This document shows positions 1-10,813 of a stretch of DNA of 64,000 nt, piece by piece; position 1 is the first letter of the stretch, and each line of letters opens with the position of its first letter. The position numbers and the translations under genes are program-made. The DNA is taken from NCBI GenBank assembly GCA_012861695.1, contig JAAOOA010000060.1:1803571-1867570 (forward strand), written 5' to 3'. The stretch is from Trematomus loennbergii (Eukaryota > Chordata > Actinopteri > Perciformes > Nototheniidae). A model generated the notes under the pieces. That model had not been told where the DNA came from. It worked only from the letters and a program-made list of their open reading frames with translations, and did no database searches.

Positions 1-257
1 GATTTTGATTGCCTTATTTTTTTAATAGTGGTGCCATATTGTAAGTACAAATATGCAATATTAGATTTAGAGTCAGTCTTTTCCTTCTTGTGAATGTGTC
101 ATTTTCAGACGGTACACATTCTGTCAGCAGTTCTCTTTGTCACTTGTCCCTCATACTGACTTCAGTGCAGTATTTACACTAAACATGACATCACAGTGTC
201 CCAACATGTCCTAAGCTCTCTCTGGGTGGATAACAGAGTTTATGTTTGTGTTCTCAG

Positions 258-318
258 AGGGAGGTGGAGATCCTCATGTTCCTCAGTGCCATTGTCATGA
301 TGAAGAACAGACGAGCGA
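258..318 (+). CDS. tmx2: tmx2 coding exon ([20 protein letters not shown])
   Basis: The acceptor ttctcag precedes AGG GAG GTG and the donor is A|GTGAGT. The exon is 61 bp, starts in phase 0 and ends in phase 1. It encodes the conserved [17 protein letters not shown] block of TMX2. Confidence 0.93.
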
Positions 319-3300
319 GTGAGTAAACAACATCCCGTTTTATTCTCAGTTCCTCCTGAGCAGCATTATGAATATATGGCATTTCTTAGTCTGATACCTG
401 GCTGATAAAGAAGCAGCTTCCGGAAGTCAGAGTAAATGAATGCATGATTCTTTAACAGTCATATACCTGTGCTGCTCAGGATTTCAAATGAGCATCATGA
501 ACCCTGCTGATGTGGATGTATTTTGGACAAAGAATGAACGTTTCTGTATGTTTTCATGTCAGTTACGGTGGAGCAGCATTTGGGCAACATCATCCTGTTC
601 AGCAAAGTGGCCAACGTCATCCTGTTCTTCAGACTGGACATCAGGATAGGCCTGCTGTACCTGACGCTCTGCATCGGTCAGTCCACCTCACACACTGCTT
701 CCTGTCCTGTCGTCAACAAATCCAATTCAAAATGCAACGCAAATATAGTGGATGTTTATCCATTACTTCAAGTTCCTATGCCGCTTTGTCTGCAAGGATA
801 TAACGATATATTCTGTGTTCTAACTCTGGACCTCATGTTTCCCTCTCTGTTGTCTCAGTGTTTCTGATGACCTGTAAGCCTCCTCTCTACATGGGACCAG
901 AGTACATCAAGTACTTCAGCGACAAAACCATCGATGTGAGTAAAAAACATCCGTAGTGGTAGAAGTGTGTCCATTTTTACTTATCCTTTTATTTTTTTTA
1001 AACATACGTATAATACAAATTATATAAATACTTTCATGGTCTCCTCCGTACGTTATTAGGACATACATCCAATCGAATAAAGATGAGCAGTACGCATACT
1101 GCACCTCTCTTAACATCAGTGAATGAACCATACAATAACTGTAATATTACCCAAACAATAACCACAAATACAGTGAATCAAATGAAATGAAAGGAGGGCC
1201 AAAAAGGTTTGACGAGAGTTCTGGTATGAGCTGTGTCAATGGTGACCATCTTTCAAAAAACCTGTTTGTTTTCAACATTAATCTTGCTGTGATATGAACA
1301 TTAGTTTTGGCATTACAAATCTGAAGTCCCAGGCTCCTCCAACACTGTGACATAGCCTTATACGTAAAACAATAAAACACGAAGAAATAGAAATAGAGTT
1401 TAGTGCCAGTGACACAATGTGCAAGTCAACAAGGTCAACTATTTATATGTCAAATAGAATAAGATCAAAATAAAAACGTACAGTGGAATAAAATACTGCT
1501 TATTGTAATAATGAGCTGTTCACAGATATATGTTATGAACATATTAAGGGGAAGTGATGCAGTCTTATAGCCTGTGGGGAAAACTGTGTCCCCCCCCCTT
1601 TTTGTTCATGTATTTGATAAGAAAATCCAAATTGTCTGTGTCCAGGATGAGTTGGACAGAGACCCTCGTGTGACCTGGATCGTTGAATTCTTCGCCAACT
1701 GGTCTCCAGAGTGCCAGTCCTTTGCCTCCGTCTACGCTGATCTGTCCCTGAAGTAAGACTCGGTCCCAGGCTGAAGTCCCTCACATCAACACGAGCTCTC
1801 TGAGTAACTTCCTCTGTCTGTGTTCCAGGTATAACTGCGCCGGTCTCAAGTTCGGTAAAGTGGACATCGGACGTTATGGAGAGGTTTCCAAAAAGTACGA
1901 CATTTCATTCGGTCTTCAACAAGTCTTGTCCTACGTTGACTTCTGTAGTGAGGACTGATGATGATGATGTTGTGTTGTGTAGGTACAAGGTGTCCGCGTC
2001 CCCGCTGTCCAAGCAGCTGCCCTCCCTGGTGTTGTTCCAGGGCGGGAAGGAGGTGATGCGCCGCCCCCAGGTGGACAAGAAGGGAAGAGCCGTGTCCTGG
2101 AGCTTCACTGAGGTCAGGCTCATCATGTTGTCAATACAATGTATATAAATAACTCTGTGGTGTTCACATGTGGGACAAAGAGCATGCTACTGCAATGATA
2201 AGAGCTGGTTTATATTTAAATATAATGTCCATCCAACCCTTAAAAATAAACATTTCTATTGAAACTATTAGCTTATAAATATTGACAACAAAGCTTTATT
2301 ATGGGTTAATTGTTTGCACAAACTATGCAAGTGAAGGAATTAAATATACTTAGTTTGAATGGAAATATTTTCCGACAAACTATCGTCCGTAAATATTTTA
2401 TTTCTGTGCGATCTGTGTCTGGACAAATGAGCGCAGCTGCTTACTGCCCAGCCTGCTGACCTGTCTGCACAGAGTGGCAAAGCCGCTGTTACCAGAGTCC
2501 TGTACTACGAATCCAGTTCAACAGACCCTGGATATGTTGAGTTACCCGGCTTACCTAACCCAAAACAAACGCGCTCTCGCTAAGCGGTCCTACGACGCTG
2601 GTTATCAACTCGGTAACTCAAGCCAGGGTTTCTCTGTCCGGCTGAGTGCGCGTTCACATGAAAGGGGCGGGGCTAGCCACATTTGACCAATCACAAACAT
2701 GGAGAAGCTACTGACGGCGCAGCGTCATACTTCCTGAATGAAAAGTGAACTTTAATATTAGTCAAATATGAAGAAGTTCAACTTTAAACATCCATGACTT
2801 AAACACTTTATCCAGGATCAAAGCCACATAGCTGCACCTGCAAGGTGAATACAGCTGGTAAAAGAAAAAGTGTTTGAATGCGTACATTAACAGGTTTATG
2901 ATATCACTGCCCCGTCTAAGACACGATCTGACTTTAATTACATTTGACTCGAGTGTTTCGTCAACTTAATGTGTTGCTTAAAATAATACTTCTGCATACA
3001 GTATGTGACACTGTGAGTGTTGCACGGCCAGATACGGCTCAGCTGACTCAGATAAGGAAATATATGATACATTATGATGTGATATGATATGAATGATAAT
3101 GGGACACATCGACGTCTGCACTCACAGTGCCGCGGACTGTACTAATGTTACTGATCCGGTACTTATGTTGTGGCAGATATTTAAGTAAGCTTTCTTAACG
3201 CTAATGTTATAATAGTCAGATTGCTCTGAAGATGGGAGGGGATATTCTATTAATTTCACGTCAGGTAGTGACCGGTCTCCAGTCAGCACCGATTCAGACT

Positions 3301-3675
3301 CGCTGTTTGAGGGCTTGATAACCCACTCTCCCTCCACACCGCTCCACACTTGTTGGTTTGGAACAGCACTTAATGTGGCGGACCCTCCGTGCGAACGCGC
3401 AAACGGAGGGGTAGGGTGTAGGGGGCGGTTTGGGATTGGGCCACAGTAACTGTTTAAAGTCACTTCAGCCCACTGTCGTTCAGATTTTCAAACCTCTGGT
3501 CACTGTGTGTCTATGTGCACGCCGCAAATGGATCAACAATGACCTCATCTGCAATCAGACCTTGTTGCTTTGTGTAGTGAGGAGGGCTGGCCTCCACTGA
3601 AGAGTGTTGTAGTCCACAAATGGTCATCAATTCATCAAATAGAATGTGCAACTGTAATAGACAGCCTTTGATATA

Positions 3676-3746
<71 letters not shown>

Positions 3747-4244
3747 GAGCATTTAGTTGATTTATTCTATCTATCACACACAACTTGTGGATGTGTAATT
3801 AAGTTGTAACACCAACAAACAAATAAACAAATGCTTTCTTTAAAAAAAGTGATAATAAACATTACTGTTTATATTTAAAATGTAAATAAATATAATAAGC
3901 CAATATATAAAACAGAGCAGTAAAAAATAAGATGTGTTTTTACCGTAGAAAAGAAGACACAAAGATATTTCATATTTACAAATGCTGCTTAAGCTTAATA
4001 CATTCATCAAAAGCAAACTATGAAGTTGAGTTTGACCCCCCCCCCCCCCCCTCTGTCTCCCCAGGAGAACATCATCCGAGAGTTCAACCTGAACGAGCTC
4101 TACCAGAAATCCAAGAAGCTCAACAAGAGCAAAGGAGACAAGCTCATGCAGTCCCAGTTCCCCCCCGTCCCCGAAGAGGACGAGCCCGAGCAGCCTGGGA
4201 CCCCCGCCGAGGAGGACGTGGTCGAGTCCAAGAAGGACAAATAA
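258..4244 (+). CDS. tmx2: tmx2, thioredoxin-related transmembrane protein 2 (3' seven coding exons)
   Basis: Exons at 258-318, 563-676, 859-935, 1646-1752, 1829-1894, 1983-2112 and 4065-4244 join in one open frame of 244 residues; all junctions are GT-AG and phases agree (1,1,0,2,2,0). The product aligns throughout with vertebrate TMX2, an ER/mitochondria-contact membrane protein with a thioredoxin-like lumenal domain. The visible part begins with [19 protein letters not shown], has membrane segments near [18 protein letters not shown], then the thioredoxin-like fold from [18 protein letters not shown]. The active-site-like motif is S-P-E-C, with one cysteine, where human TMX2 has S-N-D-C. 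The acidic tail ends KKDK, a KKXX-type ER retrieval signal. The first exon (about 60 residues) lies before the window. No frameshifts are seen. Confidence 0.96.
563..676 (+). CDS. tmx2: tmx2 coding exon ([22 protein letters not shown])
   Basis: The acceptor is catgtcag and the donor is ATCG|GTCAGT. The 114-bp exon encodes the conserved TVEQH segment and the membrane segment ending LLYLTLCI; phase 1 at both ends. Confidence 0.94.
859..935 (+). CDS. tmx2: tmx2 coding exon ([20 protein letters not shown])
   Basis: The acceptor is tgtctcag and the donor is GAT|GTGAGT. The 77-bp exon encodes [19 protein letters not shown], almost identical to human TMX2, and ends in phase 0. Confidence 0.95.
1646..1752 (+). 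CDS. tmx2: tmx2 coding exon carrying the WSPEC active-site motif
   Basis: The acceptor is gtgtccag and the donor is AA|GTAAGA. The 107-bp exon encodes [19 protein letters not shown] followed by [17 protein letters not shown]. The motif keeps only the second cysteine of a thioredoxin CxxC. Confidence 0.95.
1829..1894 (+). CDS. tmx2: tmx2 coding exon ([21 protein letters not shown])
   Basis: The acceptor is gtgttccag and the donor is AA|GTACGA. The 66-bp exon encodes [19 protein letters not shown], a core beta strand of the thioredoxin-like fold. Confidence 0.94.
1983..2112 (+). CDS. tmx2: tmx2 coding exon ([21 protein letters not shown])
   Basis: The acceptor is gttgtgtag and the donor is GAG|GTCAGG. 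The 130-bp exon contains the cis-proline region [19 protein letters not shown] and the sequence [12 protein letters not shown] shared with human TMX2. Confidence 0.95.
2498..3252 (-). mobile_element. Truncated TIR DNA transposon/MITE, copy 1 (tmx2 intron)
   Basis: The start (TCCTGTACTACGAATCCAG) is a variant of the terminal repeat seen at 6861-6878 and 5803-5820. Its body is the reverse complement of 6124-6878, nearly base for base. The partner end is missing, so this copy is about 320 bp short. It lies in the last tmx2 intron. The superfamily is not settled from sequence alone. Confidence 0.85.
3253..3675. other. Intronic DNA without recognisable gene
   Basis: This part of the last tmx2 intron continues beyond the truncated MITE. 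A - strand frame is open over 3122-3463 but shows no family resemblance and spans the MITE boundary, so it is not called as a gene. Confidence 0.5.
3676..3745. repeat. (TC)n(AC)n compound microsatellite
   Basis: About 13 TC units run directly into about 22 AC units in the last tmx2 intron. Confidence 0.97.
4065..4244 (+). CDS. tmx2: tmx2 last coding exon and stop
   Basis: This exon follows an acceptor whose pyrimidine tract includes 16 consecutive C bases (4036-4051). It encodes [18 protein letters not shown], an acidic proline-rich tail and the terminal KKDK followed by TAA. The tail is more divergent from human than the rest of the protein. Confidence 0.94.
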   Translation, partial: ENIIREFNLNELYQKSKKLNKSKGDKLMQSQFPPVPEEDEPEQPGTPAEEDVVESKKDK

Positions 4245-5580
4245 GACGGATTGTACCACTCAGCTTTCACTTCTGGATGGAACATGTGGGTCCAGCCAGC
4301 TGCTCCCCCCCCCCCCCCCCCCCCCCTTCCCTTCCTCAGTGTTCAGGTGTGGATCATGGTGTGCATGAAAACAGCCACAGTAGCCCCCGCCTCTTTAACA
4401 CTAGACCCCCATATAACCCCCGATACAGCTGCTCTATAAAGATACAGAGCTGCAGAGGAGACTAGTTTCTGGGGGGTGCTAAAACCTGCTCCAGTATATT
4501 TCATTGTAAGCCCCCCCCCCCTGTGTGAGGGTTGAAGGGATGCTCTGGCTCTCTAGCAGTGTGTGTGAGCGGCCCCTCTCTAAGGTGGGTGAGCTGCAGC
4601 AGACAGAGCCCCCGCTTTATCCACCCCCCCCCCCCGGAGAGCCCCCTGTCCCTTTATAGCTGTGAATCTGAGTGAGGCGGGACTTCTTACTAACTGGCAG
4701 TAAGGGAGCACAGAATGTGATGCTGCTTTGTTGTTCTACATTTTTATTCAACTAATTTAATTAGAGTAGATTTTTCAAATGATTTTCTGAATAACTACAT
4801 TAATGTAAACACAAATAATACATTTCCAGTGATTGGAGCGCTGGTTACACGTTAGCATGAGTCGGTGGTGACAGAACTCAGAACCAGCTGTTGCTTTGTA
4901 TTCGGTGTACGAGCGTTCTCTTTTATACTGATGTTTTTTACTTTTCTTTTGTCAACAAGCTCACCTTTATTTTTCTGTTTTTAGTTATACGCGCTCAGTG
5001 GTACTCCGTGTTCTACAGTTGATCGCTTTGGTTACAATAACTGTTCTAAATGACTCTTTTTTTTTGTTGACACCATCCTCAGGATGAAGAGCAGCTTAAC
5101 TGAACAGTTTTCCTCTCTGGGAGATGCTATTATGGTCTGTCTCTCCGGCACCGTCATGCTGCTGTGTGCACAGAGCCTGTCCTGCACACTGATTGGCTGA
5201 ATCCTGATACTGTTGTCAGGTTAGCTTCATGATGTATTTTTGCAGTCTGTTCCTAATAACACACTCCCTCTTTACTCTAGATTTATTTCACATCATTTCC
5301 CGCTAACATTCCTCATGATTTTGAGCTTTTTTCCTCTTGTAGTAAACTGTTAACAGACGCGCACAGGAAGTGTTTGAATGAGCTTTTTGGGACACTGACT
5401 TTATTCCTTAATCGTTTTTTAATAATAATTTTGTATTGTACGCTTATTGTGATTTTGATTTGACCTTTTGTCATGTTGCATTTCATTTGAGCTGCATTCC
5501 AAGGCTGTGTGAATCTGCTGCTGTACATGAAGGCAGGAGCCTGTTTGTTTTCATGCAATAAAACAATGTGTACATGAACT
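4245..5580 (+). other. tmx2: tmx2 3' UTR with poly(A) signal
   Basis: No coding frame follows the stop. The stretch has several long C runs (4306-4326, 4510-4520, 4625-4635) and a canonical AATAAA at 5557-5562, followed within 20 bases by a GT-rich segment, so the transcript probably ends near 5580. The end is inferred, not shown. Confidence 0.65.
5557..5562 (+). terminator. tmx2: AATAAA polyadenylation signal for tmx2
   Basis: A canonical AATAAA with a downstream TGTG-rich element lies 1.3 kb after the tmx2 stop and before the next repeat, making it the best candidate for the 3' end of the transcript. Confidence 0.6.
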
Positions 5581-5802
5581 CAGCCTCCATTATTCCTATG
5601 TGTGTGTCATTACACTCGGGGAGACACACTCCTGTCCACAGGAGTCCAATACAGCAGACAGTTTAACGAAGAGTGTTTCATTGCACTGATGTAGTTATAA
5701 TGTACTGTACAAGTTACATTTACTCAAGTACAGTTTTGAGGTAAATATTGTACTTTTGACTCCACTACATTTATTTGACATTGTTACGTCTAGGGGACCT
5801 GA

Positions 5803-6878
5803 GGCCTGTACTACGAAGCTGGATTTTCGCTTAGCCGGCTAACTTCAGGGAAATCTCGGGCTTTCCGGTCCTACGACGCTGGTTCTCCTTTTAGCAGGCT
5901 AGATTTCCATGGTAACTTATGCTGAGCGGCAAACCTCCTCCGGAGCAGGTTAGGTGGCAGGCTAAGAGATCAACTCAGTGAAAGCACCGCCTGCTGACCA
6001 ATCAGAGCTCCGTGTGCGGAGTTTAAAGCGATCAAGTCATATTACAGGATAGAGGAAATACAGAAAAACTGCCGTTGCAGGAAAGACGGCCGGCAAAAAT
6101 CAACTGACTGTGAGAACGTGAACATGAATAGAATATCCCCTCCTATCTTCAGAGCAATCTGACTATTATAACATTAGCGTTAAGAAAGCTTACTTAAATA
6201 TCTGCCACAACATAAGTAACCGGATCAGAGTAACATTAAGTACAGTCCGCGGCACTGTGAGTGCAGACGTCGATGTGTCCCATTATCATTCATATCATCA
6301 CATCATAATGTATCATATATTTCCTTATCTGAGTCAGCTGAGCCGTATCTGGCCGTGCAACACTCACAGTGTCACATACTGTATGCAGAAGTATTATTTT
6401 AAGCAACACATTAAGTTGACGAAACACTCGAGTCAAATGTAATTAAAGTCAGATCGTGTCTTAGACGGGGCAGTGATATCATAAACCTGTTAATGTACGC
6501 ATTCAAACACTTTTTCTTTTACCAGCTGTATTCACCTTGCAGGTGCAGCTATGTGGCTTTTATCCTGGATAAAGTCTTTAAGTCATGGATGTTTAAAGTT
6601 TAACTTCATATTTGACTAATATTAAAGTTCACTTTTCATTCAGGAAGTATGACGCTGCGCTGTCAGTACGCTTGTCCGTGTTTGAGATTGGTCGAATGCT
6701 CCAATACCACCCCTTTCATGTGAACGCGCACCTAACTAGATAGGACACGGCTGGCTTGAGCATCCACTTGATAACCAGCGTCGTAGTACAGTTTAGCGCC
6801 GCGCGTATGTTTGGATTAGGCCAACCGGCTAACTCAAACATATCCAGGTTAGGTTGAACCAGCTTCGTAGTACAGGCC
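5803..6878 (+). mobile_element. Complete TIR DNA transposon/MITE, copy 2
   Basis: Termini are GGCCTGTACTACGAAGCT (5803-5820) and its exact reverse complement (6861-6878). A second degenerate copy of the motif (TCCTACGACGCTGG) sits just inside each end. The element is 1076 bp with no convincing transposase frame. It is inverted relative to copy 1. No clear target duplication is visible beyond the palindromic GGCC. Confidence 0.88.
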
Positions 6879-7248
6879 TCTGGAGACAGTAACACACAAC
6901 AACCAATCAAATGAGGGAGTCAGCGTAAACGTTAACAAAATGTTTATTCCTTTTACAACAAGGAACTGGCCATAAATGCGAGGAGGAGGAGAGGAGGAGA
7001 TTGTGCCAAACAAAATAAATAATAACAAAACCAGGCCTATCTCTACACCTCACTATCTGAACTACTAACAACTGGACAAAGCAAAATACAGGGGTGACAA
7101 CAATCCACTAACCTAGTGTGTCTAACATTTGTTACCTGTGATGAAATGACAGGGTACCCCAAACTTACCTAACTCCTCCACCTCCCACCACACACATTCA
7201 CAAAGGTCGGAAAACAGAGTCCACAGTAGAATCAGCAACTAAACAAAC
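6879..7248. other. Intergenic DNA, nothing recognised
   Basis: This stretch separates the TIR element from the left end of the DIRS element. No coding, RNA or repeat signature is seen. Confidence 0.5.
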
Positions 7249-7436
7249 TGGGGTTACGTACTGTAACCCAGTTCTATGAGTATAGGCGCAGCCCTCTAAG
7301 GCTATCGCTATTGGGTAATCCCACTGCGCATGCGCAGCACTGACAGACTTAATCCACGCCCACCTATGACGTGGGCCCCACCTACGGCCTCACTTCCGTA
7401 TAAATAGGAAGTAGGCCAGACCATCTGCTCCCACAC
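7249..7436 (+). repeat. DIRS left inverted terminal repeat
   Basis: From TTCTATGAGTATAGGCGCAG inward it matches the reverse complement of 14905-15066, including CACTGCGCATGCGCAGCACT. The first ~22 bases (TGGGGTTACGTACTGTAACC) are an unpaired extension found again at the centre of the internal complementary region. Confidence 0.92.
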
Positions 7437-7478
7437 AAACAGCTTTTCTTCAGCTATTCGCGGAGCCAGTGGGGCCCG

Positions 7479-7600
7479 AACCTTAGAGGGCTGCGCCTAT
7501 ACTCATAGAAGCTGGGTTACAGTACGTAACCCCAGTTCTATTTCGTATAAGGCTTCGCCCTCTAAGGCTATCGCTATTGGGTTAAGGGCGAAGCAGGATG
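7479..7600. repeat. DIRS internal complementary region (ICR)
   Basis: Its left half (TTAGAGGGCTGCGCCTATAC) is the complement of the left terminus. Its right half (TTCTATTTCGTATAAGGCTT) is the complement of the right terminus. The two are joined through GGTTACAGTACGTAACCCC, so the block reads as the closed-circle junction of the element. Confidence 0.92.
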
Positions 7601-7858
7601 TAGTCCACGCCCCACTGGTCCGTCCGTTACCAGAAGTACAAAACACATCTACTCAATTAATAACCCATGCGTAAAGGAGCATCACAGTCCCTGGAAATAT
7701 AGCATTTAAAAAAATGAATATTCTCTTTGAGGGAATGAAGGTGAATACCCGTCGTTTAAAAAAAGTAGAGATAAAAAATCCCACTTGTTAAAACGATAAA
7801 AGAGGGGAAAAAGGGGCAGCTCTCTCAGTGCCGACAGGTAGGAGAGAGGGCACACCGT

Positions 7859-9040
7859 TCAGTCTCTGACATTACTCAATCTGACAGGACACTGAGTACT
7901 GAATGAGTAAGAGAGGAATGGGAGACATCCCTCAAATAAAAACGAATAAAAGAACAGGGGGAAGACCAAGATGCCGCAGTGCAAATGTCTTCCACTGTCA
8001 TTCCTCCGTGCAAAGCCGTAGAGGTTGAAATTCCTCTGATGCTGTGCGCTTTGATGTTTTCCGGGGGATCCACCCAGAGGAGACATACGCCTGTGACACA
8101 GCCTCACACAACCAGTGTGACAGGCGCTGTGCAGACAGAGGCTGCCCTATTGAGTGCTCTCTGTGATGCACAAACAGGCGCTGGGACCTACGCAACGTGG
8201 CTGTGCGTGCAATATAGCATGACAGCGCACGTACGGGACAGAGGAGATGAGATGTGGCTTCTTCCTCCGATGTGAGGAGGAGGGAAGAAACCATCCAAAG
8301 TTATCACTCTCGATCTAAAAGAGCTTGTGATAACCTTTGGCATAAAAGCCGGGTTAGGGCGCAAAACAGCTGAGCTGCCATCTCCTTGGATCTGGAGGCA
8401 TGACGGAGCCACAGAGAGAGCAGACAAATCACTCACCCTTTTAGCTGATGTTAGGGCCAAGAGCAGAGCTACTTTGGCTGACAAGAACTTCAGGGGGACC
8501 TGATAAAGGTTCGAATGGAGCTTTACTCAGTGCGCGTAACACCAACGCCAAATCCCATTGAGGCGCCAAAGCGCGTGACACCGGTCTGAGTCTCTGTACT
8601 CCCCGTAGAAAGCGTGTTGTCAGAGGGTGACTAAACACCGTACTGACACCAAACCCTACGTGGCAAGATGAATGGCAGCAGCGTACGTTTTGACCGTGCT
8701 ATAAGCCAAATTCCTGTCTAGTAAGGTCTGGAGGAACGACAGCACGTGAGGCAGGGGGCACGTAACGGGGTCCAGGCTTTTCCCTACACACCAGCGCTGG
8801 AACGCTGCCCATTTGGCTGTGTAGGATGCTCTGGTGGACGCCGCCCTTGAACCCTGAATGGTACTGATAACATTTTTAGAGAGGCCCCCCTCTAAATGTT
8901 CCCGTTCAGGGGCCATGCCCACAAACGTTGGCCCAATACTGGGTGACCGCTGATCGCTCCCTCCACCTGGGAGAGAGCGTCCCTGCGCCACGGAATTTCC
9001 CACGGTCTCCCTGACAGCATCCGCTGTAGGCATGGAAACC
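7859..9040 (-). pseudogene. DIRS tyrosine recombinase, frameshifted
   Basis: The N-terminal core-binding part (about 9033-8656) contains ASTRASYTAKWAAFQRWC and VLSFLQTLLDRNLAYSTVKT. After frame changes the catalytic part shows TSAKRVSDLSAL with the first catalytic Arg, then HSIRG (His-x-x-Arg) and FIRFYLRDV with the nucleophile Tyr, as in DIRS recombinases. At least four frame changes separate these pieces, so no intact enzyme is encoded. Integrase of this kind joins the circular intermediate to the genome. Confidence 0.88.
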
Positions 9041-9245
9041 AGGACGCTCCCGTGCGTTCCGGTGCTATTAAATCGCTGTCAGTCTCTCCTCCTGCACTCG
9101 GTCCAGGAACCGAGGGATCAGAGGGACTGGTGGGAAAGCGTATAACAACACCTTGGCCACGGCCTGTGTGCGAACGCGTCCACGCCCAGGGGGGGGTGGT
9201 CCTGCGTTCTCAGGGAGAACCAGAGGGCACACTGCGCGACAAGCA

Positions 9246-10005
9246 GGTCAGCACCGTAGTAAAATCCTGCTTTTTTTAAATAAGACTATTGGCCAAAACC
9301 AAGTCGTATTTATCTTTTAAGACTTAGAAAGGGTTATTAACGCCTTTGTAACCTGAGACTGGACTATTGTAATGCTCTGTATGTGGGTATGGACCAGGCC
9401 TCAATAAACGCTGCAGCTAGTCCAAAACGCAGCTGCACGTTTGCTGACTGGCCACAAAAAGCGCGACCACATCACCCCTATTCTGGCCTCACTACACTGG
9501 CTTCCAGTTCGGTTCAGAATTGATTTTAAAATCCTTTTATTTGTTTTTAAAGCCCTAAATGGGCTGGCTCCGGCCTATATAGCTGAACTCCTCCAGCGCT
9601 ACACCCCAGCCAGAGCTTTAAGGTCTGCTGACCAGCTGCTGCTGGTAGTGCCCAAGACCAGGCTCAAAACCGAGGGCACCGAGCCTTCGCAGCAGCGGGC
9701 CCCAGGCTCTGGAACACTCTGCCCCTCCATGTGAGGTCGGCCCAGACCCTAGGGGTTTTTAAATTAAAACTAAAAACACACTTCTTCTCTCTGGCTTTCT
9801 AGTTAGAGCGGAGCATGACTCCTGACTTTTCCGTGTGTTTTATTTTTATTTTGTTTTTTAAGATATATCTGTTGTAATTTATTGTCGTTTATTGTGTTTT
9901 GTAGTAATGTGTTTTTATTACATGTACAGCACTTTGGCTCGACCAAAAATCGCTTTTAAATGTGCTTTATAAATAAAACCTGATTTGATTTGATTTGATT
10001 TGATT
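9246..10005 (+). mobile_element. L2-type LINE 3' fragment inserted in the DIRS element
   Basis: On the + strand it encodes the end of a LINE ORF2: HITPILASLHWLPVRFRIDF, KALNGLAPAYIAELL and SADQLLLVVPKTRLKT. These match the C-terminal region of L2-like elements. The 3' end is a TGATT tandem tail (about 9982-10005) after TATAAATAAAACC, as usual for this group. It is 5' truncated and has a late frameshift. It interrupts the RNase H region of the DIRS element. Confidence 0.88.
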
Positions 10006-10813
10006 CTCGCGTGCAGCGAACAGATCCAGCTCCGCTCTCCCGAACCTGCTCCATACCTGGGAGACCAGTTCGGGGTGGAGGCTCCAGTCCCCTTGGCGAG
10101 GACCTCCTCTGGACATGAGGTCCGCCCCTCTGTTCAACACGCCGGGAATATACACCGCTCTGATAGAGAGTACGTGTGTTTGCGCCCAGCACAGCAGCCG
10201 CCTGGCTGTGCTCAGCAGCTGCGCTGATCGTACACCTCCCTGGTGATTTATGTATGCCGCTTTGTTGTCTGTCCGAATCAACACATGTTGATTGAACAGC
10301 AACGGGGCGAAGTGCTGGATTACTCTCCATACGGAGATTAACTCCAGCACGTTTATGTGGAGAGACATGCGAGCCGGCCACTGTCCCCCCACTGCCTGCG
10401 ACATGCACGTTCCTCCCCAGCCTGCGAGAGATGCGTCTGTGAACACCGCGATGTGTGACGTCACTCTGCCCAGGGGCACCCCCACTGACAGGACGTGGAG
10501 ATTTTTCCAATAGGCTAAATCCGAACCCACGGAATGAGGAATGTACACCATGCGTCTCTTCTGCCGCACGGGGTCGATGTGCAGGCGAATAAACCACCTC
10601 TGGAGTCTCCTTATGTGAAGGAGTCCCAGAGGGATCACCACGTGACCAGCTGACATCATGCCTAACAGCTGCATCACGGAGAGGGCTCTCACCGCCCTGC
10701 GAGGTGTGACGCGCCGGAGGAGAGCTGGCACTTTCTCCACTCTCTGCTGTGAGAGTTGCGCTCTCATGCGGGCTGAGTTCAGTTCCACTCCCAGATAAAC
10801 GATAACCTGGGAG
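10006..10813 (-). pseudogene. DIRS RNase H domain
   Basis: The frame begins VIVYLGVELNSARMRAQLS, the usual start of the DIRS post-RT segment. It continues with HIAVFTDASLAGWGGTC (first Asp), NVLELISVWRVI (Glu) and VLIRTDNKAAYINHQGG (second Asp), then VYIPGVLNRGADLMSR and LDLFAARE. These are RNase H catalytic motifs. The end of the domain reappears on the far side of the L2 insertion (about 9245-9080, DAFAHRPWP). The hAT insertion cuts it from the RT. Confidence 0.9.

Noticed and set aside
3122..3463. - strand frame of 113 codons in the tmx2 intron
   Set aside because: Crosses the border of a truncated MITE and has no homologous pattern.
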